A stretch of 64,000 bases of DNA from Heliocidaris tuberculata (taxonomy: Eukaryota > Echinodermata > Echinoidea > Camarodonta > Echinometridae): assembly GCA_025618425.1 (NCBI GenBank), contig CM046850.1:29302347-29366346 (forward strand), written 5' to 3'. A program made the position numbers and the translations under genes. The notes under the pieces are model-generated. The model saw nothing but the letters and a program-made list of their open reading frames with translations, searched no databases and was not told the origin of the DNA. Positions 34,861 through 46,357 of the stretch are shown one piece after another; position 1 is the first letter of the stretch, and every line of letters starts with the position of its first letter.

Positions 34861-36484
34861 GTATAATAATATTATGTACTATGTGTATGAGATCTGTACC
34901 ATGCCTGGAAAATGTATGTTGAAAATATGACGCAGAAACCAATAAATCAAATCAAACCAAATCAGAGAGAAATATATATAGGGACGAGAGAGAGAGGAGA
35001 GGGAGAGAAAAGGAGGGGAAAGAGGACTAGTATAGGTCATGCAACTTTGGAGGTAACCATCTCTGTTAACTTGTTTCTGTTTTGTAAATAGTCCTGGTTG
35101 GTAACAAACACAGCTCCTCAAATACCAAACTGTCACGGTTGATTTTCCTTGTTTTGGTTTGTACTACAATATTTGTATTATTATCTTCATGAATTGACTG
35201 AATAGTTATATCAGACCAAACTAACAATCAACTTTGCATCAAATAAAGAAACTATAATTAACATATATAGATACACATATAAATACACATAATATTAACG
35301 ATTAGCTAGATGGGAGGTCATGATTTTGGTTTATGGTTATCCATAGATGAATTAAGCTACTGATATTCATTTAAACTATAAAAGTAACGTCTACAAGCAA
35401 ACGTGTTATCCTTCTTTTTAATCAATGATATGAAACAGCGTATAAAAAACAATCATTTACAACATTCACTGATCGATTTAAATGGGGAATATTATACATG
35501 TACTATATGGGATTTCCGAAGTTACGTAGAAATGAGTCAATAAATCTTGCTTTTATTGATGGATCACTCGGTATTAAAGACAAATTCTCCCCCGTCTCTT
35601 TTTTGAATCATATCACATTCTTTAAGTGAAAAGGATATCTAGAATATACAATTAAAGAGCTGAGGCCTTCAAATTGAGCTTTCTATGGAATGCCAATATT
35701 AGATTTTTCAAAGGATCTCCCCTCATATTCTTTTGAAATCTCTCCGCTCGGGTAAGCTCGAGTAATATGTCAACACAATAGCTCCACAACAGCTCAAAAA
35801 CAGGAGAGCCGGGCTGCTGGTGGTGTAATAGTGTTTACTAATTGCCTGAATGGTGTGTTTATATTTTGATGTCTGGTTGAGAGATCTGTGCAAATGGACA
35901 ATGCGGCTTCATGGCGTGATTTAAACCAATATAAAAGTAATGATTATTAACCGTGCTATGCATGCTACGCTCTATTGGTATATTTATGTTGTGCAGTAGA
36001 TTATTAGGTTTTATAAGTGAAAATGGTATATCGCGCATATTTTAGGGCTGACATCATTTTGGTAAAAACCAGTTATGGAAATGCGGAACTAATACTCGAT
36101 GAACAGATTGACGACTGTGACATCGGTTTCGGTACGGTGTAGGAAACGAGGCTGTTTTCAGGCTTCTAAGATTACGGGTAAGTACTTGTCAAGGTTAGCG
36201 ACCTATGTTGATCAGAGCAGTTGGTGTGAAGGATTAATATCATTATCGAAAGAAATGACGGAAATGTTTATAACTCAGTGCAGAGTGCTATTACATCTAA
36301 TCCGGTGATACAATGCATCCGTATTAGTGTTCTATTTTATGTTTATTGTGCATTGCCGGACCCTGTATTTCGTTTTGAGATAATTTTTTTTTTGAAATAC
36401 AACTAGCATGGACTAGTTTCAGGAATGACTGATATTAACATAATAGCAACTAGAAAGCGTATGAGAGGAACAGGGAGAAACAGA
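34861..36484. other. No gene seen
   Basis: AT-rich, without recognised features. Confidence 0.5.
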
Positions 36485-36543
36485 AAGACAGTGAGAGAGA
36501 GAGTTAGAGAGAAAGTTGGGAATCTAGAAAGATTAGGAGAATA

Positions 36544-36579
<36 letters not shown>

Positions 36580-36746
36580 AAACAGAGAGAGAGAGAGAGA
36601 GAGGGAAGGATGGATAAGAGAGAGAGAGAGAGAGAGAGGGAGAAATGAGAGAGAGAGAGAGAGGGAGAGGGAGAGAGAGAGAGAGAGCAAAGAGAGCTGT
36701 GGAGATAGAGAGGGAGAGAGAGGGAGAGAGAAAGATATAGAGGAAG

Positions 36747-36792
<46 letters not shown>

Positions 36793-36795
36793 TAA
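36485..36795 (+). repeat. Long interrupted (GA)n tract
   Basis: About 300 bases of GA dinucleotides with G-run (36569-36578) and AAGAA interruptions. Ser/Leu frames on the minus strand are artefacts. Confidence 0.95.
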
Positions 36796-37470
36796 GAAAG
36801 AGGGTGAGACAGGATGGAAGGGGAATGTAGTTACCAGTATACCTTTGTATGCGGCAGCACATCTAACGATATGTAGAAAGTATTTTTGTTAAAAAATACA
36901 TGTACATTATTTTGTTAATTGATTACTTTTTACACTATAAATATTGTGGCAAGTTGGAAATAATGTCATTCATTGAAAACTGAAACTGAATTGAAAAAAT
37001 AACATCGAGAATATTGGTTTTGGTATAAGTCTTTCTGGACAAGTGAAGGAGCGGGATGTTGCATTGTAATCATAATAATATCAGGTTATATGGATTGAAA
37101 TACAGACCGTATCAGGCCATGTAAAATTGATTCTTAGTTTCTCGTCCGGATTTTTCGAAAATAAGGAGAAGGGTTTCCATGTTATATTTTTCTGATACAC
37201 AGAAATGCTATTGGGTCACTTTCAACATAATAAAAAAAAAAATAAAAAATAATTTCACTTGTACATGCACTTCAAATGCTCAAAACAAGGTGAAATTGCG
37301 TTAAATGATTTTTTTGTTATCTCATTGTCTATAGATGTCCTTAAATTCTTATTCATTTCAATTCAGAACAAAAATATCTATAACAAAAAATAAAAAAAAA
37401 AATTGAGGCGGCCCGAAAAAAGGAAGAAGGAAGGATGAGGGGACGAGAAACTAGGAATTAATTTTATCTG
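36796..37470. other. No gene seen
   Basis: No recognised feature. Confidence 0.5.
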
Positions 37471-37907
37471 GCCTTATGCTAGGATGATAAAAGTGTGTGT
37501 GTCATGGCAGAAGTGAAAATATTAAATGAATAGGATGAAAATAGAACATAATCATGAAAGACCGTAAAAAAGTTGCAAAAGATACTACGGGCGCTATAAT
37601 GTAATATCCTATTATTTCTGGATTTACTATTATTGTCTGACTTTGCAAGCAACTTTCCCCTATCAAGCTATTACAGTTCAAGTTGTTGCCTTATGCTAGG
37701 ATAATAAAAGTGTATGTGTCATGGCAGAAGTGAAAATATTAAATGAATAGGATGACAATAGAACATAATTATGAAAGACCGTAAAAAATTTGCAAAAGAT
37801 ACTACGGGCGCCATAATGTAATATCCTATTATTTCTGGGTTTACTATTATTGTCTGACTTTGCAAGCAACTTTTCCCACCTATCAAGCTATTACAGTTCA
37901 AGTTTTT
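37471..37907 (+). repeat. 217-bp tandem duplication
   Basis: Units 37471-37687 and 37688-37907 both begin GCCTTATGCTAGGAT and end ATTACAGTTCAAGTT, with roughly 95% identity by eye. No coding frame is conserved. Confidence 0.9.
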
Positions 37908-38497
37908 CTTTTATACTCATAGGTACATGTTATTCAAGAGTTTTGAGACTGAAATTTAAATCATAGCTTGCTTTAGGAGCAAATTTACGGTTTTGTTCAA
38001 AAGAAAATCGACAGTATTCACGCCATGTTAATCATTGATGATAATCATGTATGGCCTGAACATTTGCTGCTATTTCAAGATAATATTCTTGTTTCAAAAG
38101 CCCTTTCAGTTGTATTTTGATGTGGCAAAACATGACACAAGAAGATATACATGCATTAGTCATGTTATGGAGAGGGAAGTGGAATTCAAATGGCTGTGAC
38201 TTGTATTAAATTGGCGGGTGATGAGTGCGGTTATTTGTTGACTATGTATATTTGCCAATAATTGTGTCGACCAAACAAATAGAATAAAATTGGTAATTTG
38301 ACATGTTTGAGGGAAGTGGAGGAAGGGAATGTAGGGAGGAACTGACAAAGTAAAAAAAAAATTGAAAGCAAGGAAGAGAATAAGAAGAGGAGAGGATGGG
38401 GGGATGGGAGAGAGAGAGGGGGGGGGGGGAGAGGTAGTGAGAAATAGGAAGAGCGAGAGATCAATAGAGAAAGATTGATAGGAAAAAAGAAAAAAGT

Positions 38498-38547
<50 letters not shown>

Positions 38548-39646
38548 CACAGAGAGAAGAAGAGAAGAAAGATGCCCTCGGTTGCTACCTCTGGAATACC
38601 CTCTCCATGGTGACAAGAAATCGCCCCACTCCTCTCCGCTCTACAGCCGATACTAAAGATAGTACCTCAGAAATGAAAGTACATTTCATGGATAATGAGT
38701 TTCCTAAAGTGTCGTGCAGCATTATAAACACTTGTCAAGGACATTTCAGTGTTTTTGCTTCACTCAATGTATATGTGCACGTGTCTAAAGTGGTTGTTGT
38801 CAAGCAGCAAGTAGCAAGTATATATTTAATAGTAGCAGCTATACATGAGTACTATTCAAAGTGGGTTATGTTCTGCAAACACGGCAAGAGGCAGTGGCGG
38901 ATGCAGGATACTCTTGCAAAAAAAAAAGGGGGGGGGGGGAAACAAGTCAAACTAATCTGATATCTTTGACAGGCGAAGGAATTTTCCAGTTGCATTTTAG
39001 ATCAAGACTTTTTTCCTTGCCGGTGGCGGGGGGAGGGGGGGGGGGGGGGGGAAGGGGGCTCATGAACACAATTTGATACCCGTATTTTTTCTGGTGTACA
39101 TATGGTTAGCAAGATTGGGTGTTGCACTGAGGGAGTTACCCCCTAGCTCCATTACTGACATATTTGTAAATATTAATCACAAAAGTATTAGTATGTGCGT
39201 ACACATTAAATACAATAATAGCAAGATAAGCAGTATTCGGGCCAAAATGTAATGAAACTTTGACATATTGAAAGAAACATACAGATCAACCAAAACTGGT
39301 GTCGAAACTATATACTCACTTTCTTTCCTTTCCTGGTCATGTCTTCATGTTAACTGCGTAAAATCTCGATGATATGCCCCAGGAAATTCTTATTCTGATT
39401 CCAAGGATGACAGTTTTCCTTCTCTAGGTGAACGCGTAGGGGGGGCGGGGCGGGGCGGGGCATCCCTGACCCTTTAAAGCTGATACGACAAGCTCACCTA
39501 CTATGGGATGCTCTGAAATGTAATCATAAGGCACCAGGCCACTACTATCAGACTTTCTGCAAATCTATAGATCCACCACTATCTGCATCTTAATCGTTTC
39601 AATTATTCATAAACCAATACAATATGAATTCGCATACCATCGACGA
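37908..39646. other. No gene seen; (GA)n, G runs and one hAT-like end
   Basis: (GA)n at about 38403-38430 and 38501-38540, a CAGTGGCGGATGCAGG hAT-like end at about 38892-38907, a long G run near 39028-39051, and (GGGGC)n near 39438-39460. Confidence 0.5.
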
Positions 39647-39694
39647 GTCGTACCCACTGAACTCTACACTAATGTAGAGTTCAGTGGTCGTACC
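39647..39694. mobile_element. 32-bp palindromic micro-insert with 8-bp duplication
   Basis: Insert 39655-39686 has perfect 14-bp inverted arms (CACTGAACTCTACA and TGTAGAGTTCAGTG) around CTAA. It is flanked by GTCGTACC on both sides (39647-39654 and 39687-39694). Its ends share CAC-x-GAACTC with the insert at 11356. Confidence 0.7.
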
Positions 39695-41706
39695 CGTCAT
39701 TCTTCAAATGCTGCTGATTGGTGCATAATTATCTTCATCTTATCACTTAGGCAGCTTTCTATAGGTGACTGTATCCCCTGTTTAGCCTTTCTCAATATCC
39801 ACACGATTCGTTTCCATTAGATGGTGTCTTTTATAGAAAACTAATTAGGGTTAGGATTATAAAAGATAAATAATGTACGAGCTGGTTGTACGGGTTGCTG
39901 TAGTGCGCGGGCAGAAATCTCGGTTTTCAAAGACACAACGGAGTATAGATGTCCATTACTGGGGAATGAAAATAAGGAATACGAGCATGGTTGACCTCTC
40001 TATATGTTTTGATGTTTTATGAAGTATCGCATTTGCACAGCTGATCTGGAATCTGGGTAATTGTAATATCGTATTTTTTTCGATTTTGTTAAGTTTGTTT
40101 TAATATATTTTTCTTTGTCCCTCTCTCTATCTTATACACTCTGATCTAATTTTCCTTCTATTTGTCCTCCTTCTCTTTCTCTTTCTGGCTCTCTATCCCC
40201 CCTCTCTCTCTTTCTCTCTGCCTCTTTCTCTATATCCCTATTACTCTCTTTCAATATATACATGCTTCTGTTCTATTTTTCTTTCTCTCTCTCTCTCTTT
40301 AACCCTCTCCTCCTCTTTTGCTCCTTTTGTTTCTCTTTCCTACCCTTTGATGACGCAGAATTTTTAATTATATTTATTTTTTGAAAATGTGGTATTTGAA
40401 AATTGTATTTATTTTTATTATTTATGATTTATGTATTTTTAAGTTTAAAAGGTGAATGTTCATTCTTATTTTATCGTTTATGTGAATTGTATGTTTAACT
40501 TTATAAATTGAACAATTTAAGCTACCAAGCTGCATGTTCTTTTAAGTTATAATTGCAATTACAATTTAAGTGTAAGAATGAATAAGATACTCATTGCGAA
40601 TCATTCAAATAGTATTCTTGATATAATATAGAATGTACATCTCCTTTTCATAAACAAAGTTAACGAAAACAGATGTTTAACTACAGATGGCCATTCTGTA
40701 ATAAACCATTACAATCGTAAAGGTGTCTATTTTTTTTAGTTCTTTTGTGTAAGAAAAAAAAAAGTGAGCTAGAATATTTTCTTTTTCGAATGTGATGAAA
40801 TTAGTTTCCGGTCTTTTTCTAAGTCTTTAGATTTTAGATTTTAGAATCTAGCTTCTATTTCATTTCATTTTCATTTTTGAAAGTACATAACAATTACTAT
40901 TGTGCAATGAACAATATACAAAATTGACAACAAAGCTAAGTGAAGAAACATTGACAATTATTACAAGCAAAATAAAGAGCATTAACGTTTGAGCTGTAAG
41001 AAAACAAAAATAACAACAGTGAAGACTACATTGGAGCAATTATATGAAAGTGAGATTGGAAACAGAGACTAATAAACCGAAATCGAATTGAATCGGGAAG
41101 CATCGAAAGAACTTTTAGGGGCATAACAAAGTCATGTTGTTGGCATTATACTAGAAAGGCATTTCCATTTTGGAAATAAAATGAGAAAAATGGGCCTAAT
41201 ATGTACGAATCAGTGTCCCCGCCTTATCAATTTCAACAGTGATAGTAAATTAGAGCCTTTATGAAAATAATATATTTCATTTTTTGGCATCATTATTTAT
41301 TTCAGAACATGTCCTTCTCAATACAAACTAGCAAATTACATATAACTCTAAATGTTTTACTATCACTTCTCCATTGTTGTATGCGTCATAAAAACACTAA
41401 GTAAATTAGCACTTATCACGCCATTGACATCTACGAACATGACGAAAAGGGTGATGATTATTACAATCTTTCCAAGTTTCCATGACAACAAAAAGCCATG
41501 AACGTGTTCTAAATCTACACATTCTTACCTGTGAGGAAAAATCCACGAGTAGGCCTACAATTGATGTAAACATATAAATTTTAGATGAATCTTCAGCATC
41601 AAGCCAGTTAAACAATAGGAAAAGATAATCTACAAGCGACAGTACCATCTTGATTTAAAATTGAGTGTCTGTCATGTCTGTGTAATAAAGATTCATTCAC
41701 CGGTTC
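39695..41706. other. No gene seen; CT-rich stretch
   Basis: A CT-rich microsatellite-like stretch spans about 40110-40345. The rest is AT-rich without features. Confidence 0.5.
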
Positions 41707-41788
41707 TAGAGAGAGAGAGAGAAAGAAAGAAAGAAAGAGAGAGATAGAGAGATAGAGAGAGAAGGAAAGAAGAAAGAGAGAGCGAGAG

Positions 41789-41832
<44 letters not shown>
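41707..41832 (+). repeat. (GA)n/(GAAA)n microsatellite
   Basis: GA and GAAA units interrupted by GATA. Only Ser/Leu frames occur on the reverse strand. Confidence 0.9.
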
Positions 41833-41836
<4 letters not shown>

Positions 41837-42212
41837 ATAGAAGTAGTGTCCCTCAACATCTCTACCTGCCTTCAGCCACATCTCCCCCCATTTTAAAGTT
41901 ATATGGTTCCACCACCACTACAAGAATCACAGTATTCTTTGATCAGCAAGATCACTACTTGAGGCAGTATACGAAACCTATTTATGTGTTTAAATTTCAA
42001 AATTATAATTATGACACTTATGTGGTTAATGGCTTCCTCGTTATAATGAACTAATCAAAACATATCCGCATCAACATGATCAAGAGAAGAAAAGGTTACA
42101 TTGCACTTTGTTGTTTTACATTATCATATTTTAACAGCGGATGGGAAAAAACCCAAAAGATTTCACTCAAAGCAAGTTTGCTGCCAACATGGAATTACCC
42201 CTTAACGGGATA

Positions 42213-42286
42213 TGGTATATGATCGTGATCCTTTTCATTTAATCACGGTATTCCTAATTAAATGAAAGGATCACGATCATATACCA
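42213..42286. repeat. Near-perfect hairpin, 28-29-bp arms
   Basis: TGGTATATGATCGTGATCC at 42213 is inverted at 42268-42286 (GGATCACGATCATATACCA). The arms differ only by one extra A and enclose a 17-base loop. No flanking duplication was seen. It lies about 310 bases upstream of the second GPCR start. Confidence 0.85.
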
Positions 42287-42988
42287 ATCTCCAATATTGT
42301 GAAGTTTTTCTCAATATTTTTATCAATTGTAGAGAGAAGTACCATGTGTCATCAGCAAATGTATTTTGTCAGGGAAGCAGATATAGGGAAATCCGTCCGT
42401 CAGATACTTTTTACATTTTTTATCATTTCTTTTTATGGAAATATATTTTGCAATTTATATTTCAATGATTTACTAGCATGCAAAGTATACGCCTTTTAAA
42501 ATAATTAATAAAAAGAGGAAATTGAATTTATCTTATATTGTATTCTCTTTGTCAAAATCTTAAGGTTTGGACAAGGGTAGGCCTATCTTACATTGAAAAT
42601 GAACACAACCACCAGGATGGCTACAATGATGGCAGGGTCAAGTGTGTCCTACACGACAACCCCCGTAGTGAACCATTCCTGTACCTTCGTGTTCCTCGAC
42701 GACGAGTGCGACCTGACTGTCCTCGTCTCCACCATCATGTTCTTCATCACCGTATTCAACATCGTACTCGGCGTCATCGCAAACTGTCTAGTGATCGGCG
42801 TGATTCTCGCGTTTCGCGAGCTGTGGACTATCCCGAGCGTCTACATCGCCAATCTTGCATTGACGGATGTGATGCTGCTGGTGTTTGTAGGAGGGTTGAA
42901 CTGTCATGAGTATTACATCGGAGCATTCCAGCCCGCGGAATACGACACCGCACTAGCAGTCGTATATTACATGGAGTTGGTAAGATTG

Positions 42989-42989
<1 letters not shown>

Positions 42990-43023
<34 letters not shown>

Positions 43024-43205
43024 ATAAAATAGATAAATAAAGCAAAGAGGTTTCGTCCCTTCTTAGCCGATATCGTACAATATTAACAACAACAACATCT
43101 AGAAGAGGAGGAGGAGGAGGAGTAAGAAGAAGAAGAGAAAGAAGAAGAAGAGAAAGAAGAAGAAGAAGAAGAAGAAGAAGAAGAAGAAGAAGAAGAAGAA
43201 GATCT
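42990..43205 (+). repeat. (AAC)n and (GAA)n microsatellites in intron 1
   Basis: (AAC)n at 42989-43023 begins nine bases after the splice donor of exon 1. (GGA)n/(GAA)n fills about 43105-43202. Translation across the donor gives a poly-Asn artefact. Confidence 0.9.
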
Positions 43206-43342
43206 CAGTAGTATAGGCGTAGCTGAGGCACATAAAATGTCATCCACGGAAGTGTGTGTAACTTTGAGACTCAGTGATTTGGTGTGTCGCCCCCACCGTA
43301 CGCCTCACCCCGCCGTTCAACAACTCTGGCTACGTCAGTGTT

Positions 43343-43483
43343 CTGGGCTCCGTTTCATAAAACTTGTCATCAATGACAAGTTGTAATAACTGTTATAAGC
43401 TACTGAAACCCTTGCATCTGATTGGCTGAGAGCAAATTTGTCGGTAAAAATCATCGACAAGACACTTGATGAAATGCCCCCAG
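43343..43483. mobile_element. GC-ended MITE, family G, copy 2 (intron 1)
   Basis: CTGGGCTCCGTTTCATAAAAC to GATGAAATGCCCCCAG, with the shared centre CTTGCATCTGATTGGCTGAG. Same family as 32225-32368. Confidence 0.7.
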
Positions 43484-43854
43484 TAGTGTCAGAATCACAC
43501 GATGACCGTTGGGAATTTATGTAGTATATTTTGTTTGCAAAACATGGAAACGATGCTTTTGTTTTCAATTGTGACGAATACTTCTATAGTAATATCAAGT
43601 TTGTTGTACTAACAATAACAAAATACATTGTCATTTTATCCATAATCCTACATTAATGATATATTTCAAGTGATTAATAGGCGATTTTATTTTCATCAGT
43701 GCTATTCTTCACCTCTTATCATTTTCTTATTGAAGGTAACTGCTATGGCAACGGTTGTAATGATGACTGCCCTCACCGTTGACAGGTTCTTTGCTATCGT
43801 CTATCCTTTGCGATCTCAAAAGTATCGTACCAAGAATCGTGCTATCATCGTGTG

Positions 43855-44085
43855 GAGGTGCCGTGGTCCAGTGGTTTGAGGCGCTTGACTGGATATGCGA
43901 GGATCGGGCGTTCGATCCCCAGCACGGCACTTATGCCCTTGAGCAAGGCATTTTATCTACATTGCTCTTTTATCGTACATCAAATAAATGAAGTGCTGTA
44001 TGCATATTGATAACAGCGTGTGCATGTGTGTTATTGTAAAACAGCCTCTGTGCTGATTGTTTAAAAAATTTTAAAAAAAAAAAAA
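43855..44085 (+). mobile_element. tRNA-derived SINE inside GPCR exon 2
   Basis: The head GTGCCGTGGTCCAGTGG carries an A-box-like segment. A B-box-like TTCGATCCCC follows, and ACGGCAC closes a seven-base acceptor-like stem with GTGCCGT. Then comes CTTGAGCAAGGC and a body ending in a run of about 14 A. The element sits between ATCATCGTGTG (43844-43854) and ATCATCGTCTG (44086-44096), a target duplication with one mismatch. The anticodon and T arms do not pair well, so this is not a functional tRNA gene. Confidence 0.85.
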
Positions 44086-44599
44086 ATCATCGTCTGCGTT
44101 ACCTTCTGGATTTGTAAGATATTATTCTTGAGACAGCTATTCTATCCTGTTCCCCAGATCTTGTACAATTTAACATTTTTGTAACCCCAGGACTGGGCAT
44201 AACCAACATGAGTTCTTCATTCAAATGTTTATCGGAGAAATATATACTTTCAATTTTTGTTTGTGTTATTGTCTGGATATATAGAAAATGAAAATGTGTA
44301 ACCATGAAGTTTGGTTTTGGTTTCATATAAAACTTGCAGGCATATTCTTTTCGACACTTCATGCAGTAGGTCATCTTACTTCCATTACTTCTTCTCAACA
44401 TTACATTGTCACTGTGTTTGTTGTCACCATAATTTACTTAAACAATGTTTCCGTTTTGTTATGTTTATTTTTATTTTCTTTCATTTTCCATTTTGCTTTT
44501 GTATAGAACTTGTTGTTGATCAAATGTTGAAATGAATTTTGAATTCTAATGTAAGCACACAAAACAGGAATCATTATACGATATCCGGCGAAGCTGTCC

Positions 44600-44690
44600 C
44601 TAATAATAATAATAATAATAATGGTTAAAACTTAAAAAGCGCACACACCGTCCAAAGACGCTCATGGCGCTGGTCCATAATTATATAATA
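44600..44690 (-). mobile_element. Retroelement 3' end in GPCR intron 2
   Basis: Read on the minus strand it has GCGCCATGAGCGTCTTTGG, then GTGTGCGCTTTTTAAG and a (TTA)n tail, a pattern common at CR1/L2-type 3' ends. There is no coding part. Confidence 0.5.
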
Positions 44691-45429
44691 GGACTATAGA
44701 CCTAACAGAATACATTATCTTTTTCCTGTTTGTAGTTTCGTTCTGCTTTGGAGGGCTTTATTTTGGTGCTCCCATCAAGAGTAACATGATCGAAGCTTGG
44801 AAGGAACCCAACGCCAAATACTTGATCTCTTTTGGAGCTGTCTTCATGTACATCATCCCACTTCTCATCATCTTCGGCTGTTACACGTCGATCATGCGCT
44901 CCATCTGGAAGAATCGTATCAACAACGAGGGCGCATCGGACGTGACGCGCAAGAAACGCACCAAACAGAAATACGCTGTATTACGCGCTTCCGTGCTAGT
45001 GGTCGCTCTTTTTGCTGTCATCCAAGGATTCTATATCGCAACTTTCTTGTGGATAGCTTTCGAAGGGTCTCTGTTGGTGGAACCATCTCTTGTTATCATT
45101 GTATTCAACGTCGCACAAGGATTGTATCACCTCAACAGCCTCGTAAATCCTTTTATCTATGCTCTCTCGCATGACAAGTTCTATCACACGATCTGGCGTG
45201 TGATATCGTGTTCGTCTATCTGTGGCAGATGGAAGAAAATTAACCTACCTCCGACAGTGAAGCCGAACGGGGTTGAGCCACCGTCAGCTGCTCCTGAAGT
45301 GACTGGTCGAGGAGGCTGGAAGTCACTAGGAGTTTACAACCTTGCCTATGATGTCAACAGGGCAGAAACCTCCACCAGACTGTAACCATGGTCAGATGGT
45401 AACTCAGTTACGGGCAGCTATCTAGGGAC

Positions 45430-46357
45430 CGATGGATCTTTTCAGCTGTATTGCCCCTTTAGATCTCACAAATGCATTGCTGAGTTAAACACTTGGATGT
45501 TGTCTAATAATTATCTGAAATTGAATTGTACTAAAACTGAATTCATGTTTTTTTTTTCTTCTGCTCGCCATTTAGAATTTAACTCTGCTCTGAAACTGGA
45601 TGCAAATGTTCAATTTATTCCTCTCTCCTCCAAGGTTACAGATCTTGGTGTATGCATCGATACCATGTTCTCATTGTATTCTCAGGTTAATACGTAATTG
45701 CATTTGTCATCTCCGCAATTTCATTTATCATCTCCGCAATTTATGGAGAATTCGTAGATTCATCAATGTGAAGACGTGTCACCATGCTGTTAGAGCTTTA
45801 ATAATTTCCCGATTAGATTATTATTATAGCCTCTATACAGTTTGTCTTCCAAAGATAGGAGGAAGCTTGAATTGCCCAGAATCGAGCCGCTAGACTTATT
45901 TTGGTTCTAGGATTTAGGACACACACTTCACCTTTGTTTAGGGAACTCCACTGGTTACCTCTGCACGGACGCATTTTTGTAAATGTTTGTTTGTACGTCT
46001 TCAAAATTCTAAATCATTTGGCACCTGAATATCTTAATAACACACTCAAAACATAAACACCATCTTGCAATCTTCGCTCAACAAATGAAAAATGTAAGCT
46101 CATTAATCCTAAACCCAGACTCTCATCAACTGAAAAACGTTTCTCAGTGGCTTTATCAAAAACGTGGACAACATCCCACTCTGAATTAGAAAAATAACCT
46201 GTCTTACCACTTTCAAAAGATCCCTAAAAATATATCTCTTATTTTTTTTACTCTGTCTTTGTGCTGTTGCTATTGTCTTTTCTCTTCAAATCTGTTAGCG
46301 GTATGGTACTTTCTGTTTTTAGCGCTCCTAAATATTAATTATTATCATTATTATTTA
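45430..46357 (+). pseudogene. LINE ORF2 C-terminal fragment (CR1/L2 type), decayed
   Basis: Begins near the reverse transcriptase palm end: C-I-A-E-L-N-T-W-M followed by NNYLKLNCTKTEF, a classic non-LTR block. After a frame change come R-R-F-I-N-V-K-T and ISRLDYYYSLYTVCLP, then (another frame) A-A-R-L-I-L, LHWLPL and LAPEYLN. Several stops and frameshifts show it is dead. The 3' end is AGCGCTCCTAAATATTAATT with an ATTATTATC microsatellite. It lies only about 45 bases beyond the GPCR stop codon. Confidence 0.82.

Larger units (their letters stand above)
42599..45385 (+). pseudogene. Three-exon rhodopsin-like GPCR gene interrupted by a SINE
   Basis: Exon 1 (42599-42979) encodes an extracellular N-terminus with several sequons, TM1 (ANCLVIGVI) and TM2 (NLALTDV). 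It ends before GTAAG at 42980, in phase 0. Exon 2 starts at 43736 after a pyrimidine-rich tract and AG, and encodes TM3 with VDRFFAIVYPL. Its TM4 is split by a SINE (43855-44085), resumes at 44086, and ends at 44113 before GTAAG. Exon 3 (44736-45385) starts after TTTGTAG, restores the codon phase, and carries TM5-TM7, NPFIY and the tail. Read through the SINE, the frame stops at 43877 after TM3, about 174 residues in. Unusual for class A: no Cys at the TM3 start, no Cys in loop 2, and no CWxP in TM6. It resembles peptide receptors, ligand unknown. It could be a null allele or a pseudogene. Confidence 0.85.

Noticed and set aside
34593..34922. Met-Tyr-Ser-rich protein gene
   Set aside because: It is the translation of a TATGTATTCA minisatellite.
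36403..36862. Ser/Leu-rich membrane proteins on the minus strand
   Set aside because: They are translations of an interrupted (GA)n tract; the same applies at 6140, 15119, 25101, 33750, 38231 and 41608.
42593..43027. GPCR exon 1 continuing into poly-Asn
   Set aside because: A GTAAG donor at 42980 precedes the (AAC)n repeat, and exon 2 joins in frame there.
43859..43931. Functional tRNA gene
   Set aside because: The acceptor-like stem pairs, but the anticodon and T arms do not, and a SINE body, poly-A and target duplication follow.
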